From contig JAFYMP010000017.1 of NCBI GenBank assembly GCA_017556585.1, positions 1 to 34,384 on the forward strand: a stretch of 34,384 bases of DNA, given 5' to 3'. Positions 23,452-32,333 of the stretch are shown one piece after another. Under the pieces are notes generated by a model that did not search any database, was not told where the DNA came from, and saw only the letters and a program-made list of their open reading frames with translations. How positions within the stretch are numbered: position 1 is the first letter of the stretch; each line of letters begins with the position of its first letter. This DNA comes from Bacteroidaceae bacterium. GTDB lineage: Bacteria; Bacteroidota; Bacteroidia; Bacteroidales; Bacteroidaceae. Position numbers and translations under genes: made by a program.

Positions 23452-24960
23452 TCACAGGTCTTGTAAAGATAACTTATTTATATTCTTTATAGTCCAAATA
23501 ATATTTTTTCTTGTTCCTCCTTTTTCGAGCACCCCAAGTGCAATCAGTTCATTTACTTCGCGTTGTAAGGTTCGTAGTGGAATATTGGTCAAGACTTGAA
23601 GTTTAAGGACAGACAGTGTATTGTCAATCTGAATTGCATGTAATATGCGTTGCTTGTTCGGGCCAAGATTCGCGCCACCCTGTGCGGTTTGAGCCTCATT
23701 CGCGCCAAGATTCGCGCCACCCTGTGCGGTTTGAGCCTCATTCGCGCCAAGATTCGCGCCATTTTCAGGGAGATATAAAATTACTCTCGAAAATTCTCTT
23801 TCACTTTCGATCTCAACCTTGGAGTTGGTAATCTTTTGCCACGATAGCAATTCATCCAGACCAAAACCTTCGTTCTCACACAAATCTGCCCAACGGAACA
23901 TTTTTGAGATACCCGGATTTCTTGCCATAGAGAAGAACTTGCCAACCATCTTGTTTAATGCTACCGGAAAACTTCCTGCATTCAAGAACTCTATGCGATT
24001 CATGAATACATGTATCGAAGACCTAAGAGGGCTAAAGAAATCTGCATGCTGGCAGAAATTCACAAGAGCCTCTCTGACAATATCAGACATCGATGTATCG
24101 TGCTCTGCAACGCCAAGGTGATTTATCTTACCAAATGGTACATTTACAACAGTCTGCAATCGTCTCATAATAATTAAATACGATTCCCAAACATTGTCCT
24201 GTTCAGGTAATTTATAGGTATAACGCTGATTGGCACTGGCAACATCTATGCCGGGTATCTCGAGATAACTTAATGCAAAGGTGGGTACAAATTGCTGGAC
24301 ATACTCTCCTTTACCAAACATCAAGAGACACGAATAGGAAATTTCACCATTATCGTTCAAAAATTTAATCTTATTGCAGAACGAAGCATCATCCAATTCG
24401 GGATATGCACGATCTGGATTATACGCTTTCACATAGCTTCTATATGACTTCAATGAAGCACTGTTGACCATATCAAAATTGCTCGTAGGAATAAACTGTT
24501 CTGTCTTTATTCCAAATGATTGGTCGCGGAACATTGCGTTAATTTCCGCTTCTGTTGCTTGCTGGTCACCGCTTCCCATTCGTATATATGTATTTGAAGG
24601 TACATTGTAATAGATGGGTTTGATTTTTGATGCAGGTATATAGAATGCTAAAATCTTCTTATCATCAATAATATATCTTTTTGGTTGAGCAATCAACTGG
24701 GCATTGAATTTCTGCGACCTTAATGTGCTGAAGAAATCTTGCTCCAATTTTTCGATATTATCCACACCCTGAATGGAGAACGTTTTACCCTCTTGCTTCA
24801 CACCAAGAACTATCCAACCACCATAGCAATTGGAGAAAGAACTGACACTTTCCCAAATATCCTTGGGCAATTCACTTTTAGCAGTCTTTGCTTCAAAGTC
24901 CTCCCATTCCAAATCAGCTATTCTTTCTTTAAGTTCTTCTTTAGTCATATGTTTAACCAT
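23452..24960 (-). CDS. AlbA_2 (Schlafen-type) / ATPase-like / HTH regulator
   Basis: 502 residues from the ATG at 24960 (MVKHMTKEELKER); 24948 is an alternative. A longer frame to 25071 overlaps the RND gene and starts before the promoter box, so I reject it. Domains: AlbA_2 at about 15-135 (EDFEAKTAKSELPKDIWESVSSFSNCYGGWIVLGVKQ, YNVPSNTYIRMGSG); a middle region to about 400 with DIVREALVNFCQHADFF and FMNRIEFLNAGSFPVAL, as in the HATPase_c_4 ('divergent AAA') companion domain; then a 14-residue tandem repeat linker; then a winged helix (ILHAIQIDNTLSVLKLQVLTNIPLRTLQREVNELIALGVLEK). This family is usually called ATP-binding or transcriptional regulator, and its biology is poorly known; some relatives occur in defence or accessory loci. 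No partner gene is adjacent. Confidence 0.82.
   Translation of the reverse strand: MVKHMTKEELKERIADLEWEDFEAKTAKSELPKDIWESVSSFSNCYGGWIVLGVKQEGKTFSIQGVDNIEKLEQDFFSTLRSQKFNAQLIAQPKRYIIDDKKILAFYIPASKIKPIYYNVPSNTYIRMGSGDQQATEAEINAMFRDQSFGIKTEQFIPTSNFDMVNSASLKSYRSYVKAYNPDRAYPELDDASFCNKIKFLNDNGEISYSCLLMFGKGEYVQQFVPTFALSYLEIPGIDVASANQRYTYKLPEQDNVWESYLIIMRRLQTVVNVPFGKINHLGVAEHDTSMSDIVREALVNFCQHADFFSPLRSSIHVFMNRIEFLNAGSFPVALNKMVGKFFSMARNPGISKMFRWADLCENEGFGLDELLSWQKITNSKVEIESEREFSRVILYLPENGANLGANEAQTAQGGANLGANEAQTAQGGANLGPNKQRILHAIQIDNTLSVLKLQVLTNIPLRTLQREVNELIALGVLEKGGTRKNIIWTIKNINKLSLQDL
23662..23760. repeat. 42-bp in-frame tandem repeat, two and a third copies
   Basis: Units start GCCAAGATTCGCGCCACCC at 23662 and 23704 (identical over 42 bp); a third copy begins at 23746 and diverges after 15 bp. 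On the coding (minus) strand it encodes GANLGANEAQTAQG, 14 residues, in the linker between the ATPase-like and winged-helix domains. The unit has an internal near-duplication (ATTCGCGCCA twice) and is more GC-rich than the surrounding gene. Confidence 0.9.
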
Positions 24961-24978
24961 ATTTATATTACTCAGATG

Positions 24979-24986
24979 CAAATGTA
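24979..24986 (-). promoter_or_regulatory. -7 box for the AlbA_2 regulator gene
   Basis: The minus strand reads TACATTTG, a perfect TAnnTTTG, 18 nt before the ATG at 24960. The -33 element is poor: the nearest TTTG is only 11 nt away. Read-through from the RND operon is also possible, as no terminator is visible between. Confidence 0.45.
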
Positions 24987-25003
24987 ACAAAAAGTAGCAA
25001 AAG

Positions 25004-28000
25004 TTATGATTTAGTGGGAAAGAAGACGGGAAGAGTAATGAAGATGGCAACAATAGAGAAAAGCATGCCACCCATTACACCAATGGCAAACGAGAACAAG
25101 AACGGATCACTTTTACCATCAAACAAGAAAGGAATCAATCCCAACACAGTACTAAGAATAGTAAGCAAGGTAGGAACTATCTTTCTGTTATAAGCCTTCA
25201 CATAAATTGGAACACCGGCTTTTCCAACTGCCCCGCACACAGTACGATATTCTGTAGTGATGTAAATACCCGCATTAACCACAATACCCGAAAGCATAAC
25301 CATAGCAGCAAATCCGCCTTGCCCAAAATCCGATTTGCAGATAGGATATACCAGCAACATACCTATAAAACTTACAGGAATCATCATAATAATGGCAAAC
25401 GGCTGTTTAAACGATTCAAACAGAATAGAACAAATTAAGAAAATAACAGCAATAATAACCAGCACCAGAATAGTCCACTGTTTCTGAGTATCCATACCAA
25501 AGCCATACGATTCACCATCTACGCTGTAACCCATGGGAAGCGTTTGGTTCAAACGGTCCACATGATATCTCTCCATAGCGCCACGCAGTTCCCAAGAACC
25601 TATAAATTCATAGCCCACAGAGATTACGTACTCCTGATTCACCCTTTCTATATCCAAACCCGTTCTACGCTTAGTTATACTGCCTATATCGTTCAGTCTG
25701 GTCTTTACGCTGTCTATATCCACCATATCATTCCTGATATGCCACAAATCGAAATAATCACGTTCTGCCGATATAAGACGAACAGGAGTATTTTCTGTAC
25801 CATCAAATACCGAACCTATGTTACTATTATACAATTGTTCACCCAAAAATGAATAGTAGCGATACAGATTCAAACCATTTGAAACTATCTTCTCCCTATC
25901 GTATTTCAGGCTGAATTCATTCGCCACAAAAGAATTATATCCGGCAGAAAAACCGGCATCGGAGACACGTTTATTTGCTTTTAAAGAATCAATCAAATCT
26001 TCTGCATAACGGTAAAGCATATCGTAGTTATAACCTCTTAGAGTAAGGGAATTACTCCACGACGTACGATAAACACTGTTACTCAGATAATTATCATTTG
26101 AATCGAGTGCCGGAATAGTCCAAGTGGCGCCACCATATCCACAAGCCTTTTTCCAAGCGGCACTCTTTAGTTCGTAAGGGAAAGAGGTATGTTCATATTC
26201 ATCTTTAAAATGCACCTCTATACGTCCTGATGTACCGGATAGTGACGTTCTGAAAGTACTAATTTCATCAAACTGACTTAACCAGTTTTCCATCTCCACC
26301 ACAATATCGTTCAGCTGCTGTACAGTACAACCTTCTGTCATATTTGCATAAATACTCAACACCACTTCCGGCGTCTCATTACGATTAAAGCCCGAACTTC
26401 CGCTTCTGGCCTTCATAAATATATTCAATGCACCACCCAACGGATATTCAAAGAACAGTTTGTTCTGCTGATACCATTTACCACCTATAGTAGAATTATA
26501 CAACCCCACCAAACCACCTTTGTATGCCTCTTCCGGATAATAAGTGTAACTCACATCTTTCAGTGCCATATCTTTATGCACCACCTTAGAAGGCAATAAC
26601 TGAATAGGGATACCAAAACCCAACAGAATGAGCAGAACAAACACCCATCTGTGCTTTCTGCCCCATAAAACCATATTGGTGTAACGTTCAGTCTGTTTAA
26701 TCAACCTTCTACGACGTTTAAAGCTACTCTTTACAACACCCTTTGCATTTAGCGGAATCTTATCAAGCAAAGCCGGCACAAAGAGAAATGCCACAAACAT
26801 AGATATGGTAAGGTTTATTACTATAACCCAAACAAAGTTTGTAAGATTTGCACGCGCACTCTCAGGTAGGAAGAACACCACCATTAGCGCAGCTATGGTA
26901 GTAAATAAGGCACCAATTATAGATAGCACCACCTTTCTGTTACCATAGTATGAATAGTGGTCTGCTATAACAATGGCAGTATCAATAATAATACCCAACG
27001 ACACTGTAATACCCGCCATAGAGTACAGTTCTATCTGGATATCGAACAGATTATAGAAAATAACTGCCGACAACAGATTTGCAACAATAGTCAATGACAT
27101 TACAAACAGATACCTAAAACTTCTGCTCACTGCAAAGACAAAAGCCAGCAGTATAATCAAAGAGAGCAATGCCCTGAAAAGAATTCTGTTGATTTCCGAT
27201 TTCAATGAAACCGATGCATCGTAAGTCTGTTCAATAGCAAAATTGGCAGGAAACTTCTCTTTCAGTTCCTCCATCTTCAGTTTAACAGCATCAGACACAT
27301 TCAAAATATTGATACCCTCCTGCCCCATCACACGAATATCAATAGTATTCAGTCCGTTTATTCGGTCATAAGAGTATGGCAACTGCTCTTGATAAGTAAC
27401 CTTAGCGAAATCGCCCATATAGTAAAGACGATCATTCACCATTTTTACAGGAATACGTTCCAGTTCACCCTGCAAATCGGTAGTAGTCAGACGCACCAAC
27501 ATCAAACGATCGTCCAGCACCTGAGTTCCCACAATACTATTATTGAAATAGTTGTTAAAAGCAGCACTCAAATCGCCCGGAGAAAGCCCTGCGGCACGCA
27601 AAGAGTTAGGATTGAAGGTAAGCACCCATTCAAAAGGCATAGCCCCCGATGTAGTAACCTTTTCCACACCATCCACACGCGAAATAGGTGTAACAATATT
27701 CTTCTCCACATACTCCAGAATCTGTTGTGCCGGCATATCGGCATTCACAGTATATGAAAGCACGTCTGTAGTAGAGTTGTTTCGTCCGGAAATAGAACCG
27801 CCTACAGAGGGGTAAACTCCCTGTGGCAACCTATCTCTAATCTGTCTTAAACGGGTAGAGACATCAAATCTGGCAGTCTCTATATCGGTACCCTTTTTAA
27901 AGGTGATAGATACATAACCACCACCATTGTAAGATACCGCTCTGGTATCGCTTACGCCCGATAATGTATTCATAGCTCCCTCTACCAACGACGTAACTTC

Positions 28001-28186
28001 ATTCTCCACCACACGGGCAGAGGCCATGTAGCTAAAACTTACAGTTACATTATTTGTTCCCGTAGTAGGATGATACTGCACATTCAGCAGTGGTAACGTA
28101 ACCGCTCCCACTATCATCAGTACAATCATTATCAGAATAACCGAAAACGATGATATTTTCCAAGTATTATTTGTATTTTGTTCCAA
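25004..28186 (-). CDS. RND efflux pump inner-membrane protein, second of two
   Basis: 1060 residues with the RND plan: TM1 (SFSVILIMIVLMIVGAVTLPLL), a large periplasmic porter loop, TM2-6, a second porter loop, and TM7-12 ending in LTILSTVLGLIPFLFDGKSD and a phenylalanine-rich last span. The proton-relay region in TM4 reads SLGIIIDTAIVIADH with Asp at about residue 402. The first porter loop has VSFSYMASARVVENEVTSLVEGAMNTLSGV and a RLPQGVYPSVGGSISG segment, as in AcrB/CusA relatives. It is the last gene of the efflux operon, 2 nt after a clearly different RND gene, so the two may form a mixed trimer or two pumps sharing one adaptor and channel. The substrate (drug, metal or lipid) cannot be read from sequence. 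Confidence 0.92.
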   Translation of the reverse strand: MEQNTNNTWKISSFSVILIMIVLMIVGAVTLPLLNVQYHPTTGTNNVTVSFSYMASARVVENEVTSLVEGAMNTLSGVSDTRAVSYNGGGYVSITFKKGTDIETARFDVSTRLRQIRDRLPQGVYPSVGGSISGRNNSTTDVLSYTVNADMPAQQILEYVEKNIVTPISRVDGVEKVTTSGAMPFEWVLTFNPNSLRAAGLSPGDLSAAFNNYFNNSIVGTQVLDDRLMLVRLTTTDLQGELERIPVKMVNDRLYYMGDFAKVTYQEQLPYSYDRINGLNTIDIRVMGQEGINILNVSDAVKLKMEELKEKFPANFAIEQTYDASVSLKSEINRILFRALLSLIILLAFVFAVSRSFRYLFVMSLTIVANLLSAVIFYNLFDIQIELYSMAGITVSLGIIIDTAIVIADHYSYYGNRKVVLSIIGALFTTIAALMVVFFLPESARANLTNFVWVIVINLTISMFVAFLFVPALLDKIPLNAKGVVKSSFKRRRRLIKQTERYTNMVLWGRKHRWVFVLLILLGFGIPIQLLPSKVVHKDMALKDVSYTYYPEEAYKGGLVGLYNSTIGGKWYQQNKLFFEYPLGGALNIFMKARSGSSGFNRNETPEVVLSIYANMTEGCTVQQLNDIVVEMENWLSQFDEISTFRTSLSGTSGRIEVHFKDEYEHTSFPYELKSAAWKKACGYGGATWTIPALDSNDNYLSNSVYRTSWSNSLTLRGYNYDMLYRYAEDLIDSLKANKRVSDAGFSAGYNSFVANEFSLKYDREKIVSNGLNLYRYYSFLGEQLYNSNIGSVFDGTENTPVRLISAERDYFDLWHIRNDMVDIDSVKTRLNDIGSITKRRTGLDIERVNQEYVISVGYEFIGSWELRGAMERYHVDRLNQTLPMGYSVDGESYGFGMDTQKQWTILVLVIIAVIFLICSILFESFKQPFAIIMMIPVSFIGMLLVYPICKSDFGQGGFAAMVMLSGIVVNAGIYITTEYRTVCGAVGKAGVPIYVKAYNRKIVPTLLTILSTVLGLIPFLFDGKSDPFLFSFAIGVMGGMLFSIVAIFITLPVFFPTKS

Positions 28187-28188
28187 AG

Positions 28189-31100
28189 CTATCTCTTTTC
28201 AGTATTTTTATAAATGACATAATATGCCAAAGGAATAAAGAACACACTCACCAAAGTACCTGCCACCATACCGGCTATCAAAGCCAGTGAAAGCGGATAT
28301 TGCAAATCGCTACCCATATCACCACGAACCAAGAACGGAGCAATGGCAAGTATGGTAGTAAGCGATGTCATAAGGATAGACTTTAAGCGTCTGCCTCCAG
28401 CCTCCATAATAGCATGCTTCAACCCCATTCCATCTTTGCGCAGACGGTTAATAGTATCCACCTTAAGAATAGAGTCGTTAATAACAATACCACACATCAC
28501 TACAATACCAATCATAGACATCAGGTTCAGGCTGACACCACAAATCCACAGCACCAACATAGCGGCAAAAATATCAATGATAAGTTCCGATAGGATAATA
28601 AACGGTTGCAACAAAGATTCAAATTGAGCTGCCAGAATAAAGAAGAGCAACAGAATAGAGATAACAAGAACCAGACAGAGTTCCTCTATCATCTGTCTGT
28701 TAGTAAAATAAGAACCCTTGAAATCTACCTGGAAAGTATTGCCATCTTTCACTGTCTTCCTTATAACATCCATTACCTGTTTCACCTTACCAGCCTCTAT
28801 ATCAAGCACCAACGGATAATATTCACCTTCGGCACCCATAGTAATAGTTTTAAGATCTCGGTTTCTGGTCTCCTTCAGCAGCAGTTCCAGCGGGACACTA
28901 CCACCACGATACGAATCTATATATACACCTTGTACCAAGTCTTTAGCCTCTTTTTCGCCTACACCTATCATAACCGGCATAGATACATTACCCTTATTTA
29001 CGCGCAACACTTCGTTTTCATTCATTGAATTACGCAGATAAGAGAGAATGTTGGAATAATCCACATCATACATAACCAAACGTTCCGGATCGGCTATCAG
29101 TTCAATATATTCATTCCATTCTGCAGGTTGCACATCAACACCCGGAAGAACCGCCCTGATTTCTGCCAGCAGTTCATTTAGCTGTTCCGGATCTGCAGTC
29201 TTGCCATCATTACGTTTCAAGCAAGCCACCAACTGCGGTTCCTGTTCAGCAAAGATCATTTCGAACACATTACCCGACGTATGGAAAGAAAACACCGATT
29301 CCGGCCACTCCTTACGCAGATATTCAGAGATAGAATCTTCCAGCCGTTCCAGTTCTTCCACAGAAGCCGCCTTAACATAAATAAGACTCTCAGAAAGCGA
29401 CATCTCTTTAGTATGTGACAATACAAACTGCTGAGCTCCAGCCAAAACAGAATACTGCTCCACACTATCAGCGCAACTGCTTATTATCTGCACACACCTT
29501 TCATCCATTCTTTCGGGCGTAATACGTTCGTTCCATTCAATATTTACCAGCATATCTGTATGCGACATATCTGGCAGTTTCTGCTTATCTAACTTAACAA
29601 ACAGCAAACCTATCAGCAACAGCGAACCACCAAAAATAGACCACATTACACCTCTGTGGCGGAAAAACCATTTAAGTCCGCGTTCATAAACTGTATCAAT
29701 CTTATTCACACCCAGACGTTCTATAAAAGCATTCGGAGTAAAACAGGTCTGTTTTCTGTAAATCCTATAGTAAAGCACCGGAATAAGCAGAACAGAAACT
29801 ATCAATGCAGAGAACAGAGTAATAGCCACAGCCATAGCTTCGTCGTAGAACAGAGCGCCTGCAATACCATTCAGAAAGATAAGCGGAATAAAAATAGCAC
29901 AAGTGGTAAGCACCGAACTGAGCATAGGGGCAAACACCTCTTGAGTACCCTTTACACAGGCCACATCTAAAGATTCACCTTTTTGCCATCTCTGCGTAAT
30001 ATTATCTATAGTGATGATAGAGTTATCCACCATCATACCAAGTCCCAGCACCAAACCGGATAACGATATAATATTGATAGATATTTTAAACACATAGAAG
30101 AACAGGAAAGATAGAACCAATGCCGTAGGAATAGTAACCACCACCAACAACGGAGAACGAAAATCCTGCATAAAGAAGAAGATAATAATACAGGCAAACA
30201 GCGCACCAAACACCAAATTCTGCACCATATTATTAATAGAATAATCCAACAATTCGGTTTGGTCTCTGGTTATCACAAACTCCATATCGGGATAATCCTC
30301 TTCTAAAGACTTCATCAGTCTATCTACATTATGCTTAAGTTCTGCCATACGGGCATCGGAACGCTTAATAACCGCAAGAGTCACTGCCTGTTTGCCGTCA
30401 GAAGTAGTCATACCTTTCATTACTTGCGGCTCTTCACGTACCTTAGCCAAATCTTTAATTTGGAAAACCCTGTCATTAATCTTCAGATAAACATCTTCCA
30501 CATCCTGTTTGCTCAGAATAGCAGATTCAAAACGAACATCAAAACGATATTCACCGTCGCGTATAGAGAGACTACCCAAACGAATGTTAGAATTCTGAAT
30601 AGCAGATGTTAAAGTATTTTCATCTATACCTAAGGACCTAAGTTTCTCCATATCAGGAATAACCAACAGTTGGGAGAACATCTGTCCGGAAACATCCACC
30701 ATGGCAATTTCTGACAGTTGTTCAAACCTGCGAACTATAACCTGCCTTACAAAATCACTCATCTCAAGAAAATTCCTGTTCTTTGATTCTTCTTTCAAAG
30801 TAATATTCACAAAAAAAGCAGGAATATCCGTAGCGCTGGCACGGGCTATAAGCGGACGTTCTTCTCCTTGTGGCCAAGAAGCCATAGCTCTATCCACACG
30901 TTCATTAACATCTATAAAAATATAATCGGCATCGGCACCATACTTAAAAGTAAGTTCTATAATACCACTTCCATCTTTTGTAGTACTTGTTATATTCTCC
31001 AGATTTGGAATCTGCACCAACTGCGAATGTAGAGGTGCTACCATAGTTTCATTCAGTTCTCTTGCCGATTTGTCGGGCGATGTCACCTGAACCGTAATAT

Positions 31101-31224
31101 GCGGAACATCAATATCGGGCACTAACGATACCGGTAGCAAACGTATGGCAGCCACACCCAAAATCATAATGGCCACCAAAGTCATTATAACCGCTATAGG
31201 CCTATGAATTAACCCCTTAAACAT
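28189..31224 (-). CDS. RND efflux pump inner-membrane protein, first of two
   Basis: 1011 residues. N-terminal MFKGLIHRPIAVIMTLVAIMILGVAAIRLLPVSLVPDIDVP is the classic RND opening (compare the PxxP / LPVxLxPDIDxP signature). The first porter loop is followed by TM2-6, with the TM4 motif SGLVLGLGMMVDNSIITIDN carrying an Asp at about residue 400. Later landmarks are FILAAQFESLLQPFIILSELI, LMSMIGIVVMCGIVINDSIL (TM10) and ILMTSLTTILAIAPFL (TM11-12). It resembles the HAE/HME-type multidrug or heavy-metal pumps more than its neighbour does. Spacing is 7 nt from the adaptor gene and 2 nt to the next RND gene. Confidence 0.94.
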   Translation of the reverse strand: MFKGLIHRPIAVIMTLVAIMILGVAAIRLLPVSLVPDIDVPHITVQVTSPDKSARELNETMVAPLHSQLVQIPNLENITSTTKDGSGIIELTFKYGADADYIFIDVNERVDRAMASWPQGEERPLIARASATDIPAFFVNITLKEESKNRNFLEMSDFVRQVIVRRFEQLSEIAMVDVSGQMFSQLLVIPDMEKLRSLGIDENTLTSAIQNSNIRLGSLSIRDGEYRFDVRFESAILSKQDVEDVYLKINDRVFQIKDLAKVREEPQVMKGMTTSDGKQAVTLAVIKRSDARMAELKHNVDRLMKSLEEDYPDMEFVITRDQTELLDYSINNMVQNLVFGALFACIIIFFFMQDFRSPLLVVVTIPTALVLSFLFFYVFKISINIISLSGLVLGLGMMVDNSIITIDNITQRWQKGESLDVACVKGTQEVFAPMLSSVLTTCAIFIPLIFLNGIAGALFYDEAMAVAITLFSALIVSVLLIPVLYYRIYRKQTCFTPNAFIERLGVNKIDTVYERGLKWFFRHRGVMWSIFGGSLLLIGLLFVKLDKQKLPDMSHTDMLVNIEWNERITPERMDERCVQIISSCADSVEQYSVLAGAQQFVLSHTKEMSLSESLIYVKAASVEELERLEDSISEYLRKEWPESVFSFHTSGNVFEMIFAEQEPQLVACLKRNDGKTADPEQLNELLAEIRAVLPGVDVQPAEWNEYIELIADPERLVMYDVDYSNILSYLRNSMNENEVLRVNKGNVSMPVMIGVGEKEAKDLVQGVYIDSYRGGSVPLELLLKETRNRDLKTITMGAEGEYYPLVLDIEAGKVKQVMDVIRKTVKDGNTFQVDFKGSYFTNRQMIEELCLVLVISILLLFFILAAQFESLLQPFIILSELIIDIFAAMLVLWICGVSLNLMSMIGIVVMCGIVINDSILKVDTINRLRKDGMGLKHAIMEAGGRRLKSILMTSLTTILAIAPFLVRGDMGSDLQYPLSLALIAGMVAGTLVSVFFIPLAYYVIYKNTEKR

Positions 31225-31231
31225 AATATTA

Positions 31232-32323
31232 CTATTCTGCTATTTCTATTGGAGTATCATCGCCCAAGTTCAAGTTACCGGAAGTAACTATCAAATCGCC
31301 TACCTCTATAGATGCACCACGATCTGAATTTGCTTCTATCACATGATACTCTGTATTAGACATAAGCACATTAACGTAAGTCCATAGGCTACGTCCGTCC
31401 ACATAACGGAACAACACCTCTAAATTATCGCGAATAACCACCGCACTCTTTGGTACAACCAATTGGTCCGGTATGCTATTCTCTACCATAACCCTGACAT
31501 TCATACCATCTATCAGACCTGTACCACCCTGTATAACGGCAGTAACCGCTATCTGACCTCTACTGTCAACCGTAGGATTTATAGAAACCACCTTACCTTC
31601 TACCACTACCGACGCATCGGCAAAAGGAGAAACTTTAATAGCCTGACCTACCGACACAAAAGAATATTCCGTTTCCAGCACACTAAAACGAACATAATAT
31701 TTACTATCGTCTATCAAAGTACAGAACTGACCTGCCTGTTCAAATTCTCTACCCTTCAAATTTGCCACCTTACCTGCAAACGGAGCCTTCAGTTCGGAAT
31801 TTCTGTAGGTATATTCAGCATTTTCCAGAGCCATTTTGGCATCCAGAAAACCGGTATTGATATAGATAACACGTTTCTGTTCTGCCGGAATAGAGGCTGT
31901 ATCGGATAGCGCATAACCATAATCCAACAGTCTGTCTGCCAGATTCAGTTCTGCCTTGTCAAATGAGAGTTCAGCCTGTTCCAACTGACGTTGAGCCTGT
32001 TCCTTATTCAAATAAGCCATCACAGCCCCCTTCTTAACATACGCTCCCTCAGTAACATTCACACCAGCCACTACACCTTGTGCTGCAAACTGCAAATTAA
32101 CCTTGCTATAAGCCTCCAATTTACCATTGCAAATAAGCTGCTTGCTAAAAGTTTTGCGTTCCAATGGTACTACCGTAACCTGATTTTTCTCTACAGAATA
32201 GCTACCACGAGCCATCTCCTCTTGGGTTGTGTTCTCTTTTTTGGCATTACACCCCGTTAAGGACAAACCCAAAAATGCCATAAAAAACAGGAGAGTCAAA
32301 TTCTTCAAATTCATATAGTTCAT
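31232..32323 (-). CDS. Periplasmic adaptor (membrane fusion) lipoprotein of the RND system
   Basis: 363 residues; lipobox LSLTGC puts the lipid Cys near residue 25 (a start three codons later, at 32314, is equally possible). The mature protein has the HlyD/AcrA order: a lipoyl-like half (ICNGKLEAYSKVNLQFAAQGVV, VTEGAYVKKGAVMAYL), an alpha-hairpin (about 110-175, Gln/Glu/Leu-rich, QAQRQLEQAELSFDKAELNLADRLLD), the returning lipoyl half (SELKAPFAGKVANLKGREFEQAGQ), a beta-barrel domain (VSPFADASVVVEGKVVSINPTVDSRGQIAV) and a membrane-proximal end. It joins the RND pumps to the outer-membrane channel. 10 nt after tolC, 7 nt before the first RND gene. Confidence 0.92.
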   Translation of the reverse strand: MNYMNLKNLTLLFFMAFLGLSLTGCNAKKENTTQEEMARGSYSVEKNQVTVVPLERKTFSKQLICNGKLEAYSKVNLQFAAQGVVAGVNVTEGAYVKKGAVMAYLNKEQAQRQLEQAELSFDKAELNLADRLLDYGYALSDTASIPAEQKRVIYINTGFLDAKMALENAEYTYRNSELKAPFAGKVANLKGREFEQAGQFCTLIDDSKYYVRFSVLETEYSFVSVGQAIKVSPFADASVVVEGKVVSINPTVDSRGQIAVTAVIQGGTGLIDGMNVRVMVENSIPDQLVVPKSAVVIRDNLEVLFRYVDGRSLWTYVNVLMSNTEYHVIEANSDRGASIEVGDLIVTSGNLNLGDDTPIEIAE

Positions 32324-32333
32324 ATTAATAAAG

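Noticed and set aside
23662..23760. CRISPR-like repeat
   Set aside because: The units are contiguous without spacers, keep the reading frame, and form a protein linker.
24961..25071. 37-residue N-terminal extension of the AlbA_2 regulator
   Set aside because: Overlaps the end of the RND gene, precedes the -7 box at 24979-24986, and reads as a Leu/Phe/Pro-rich translation of non-coding sequence.
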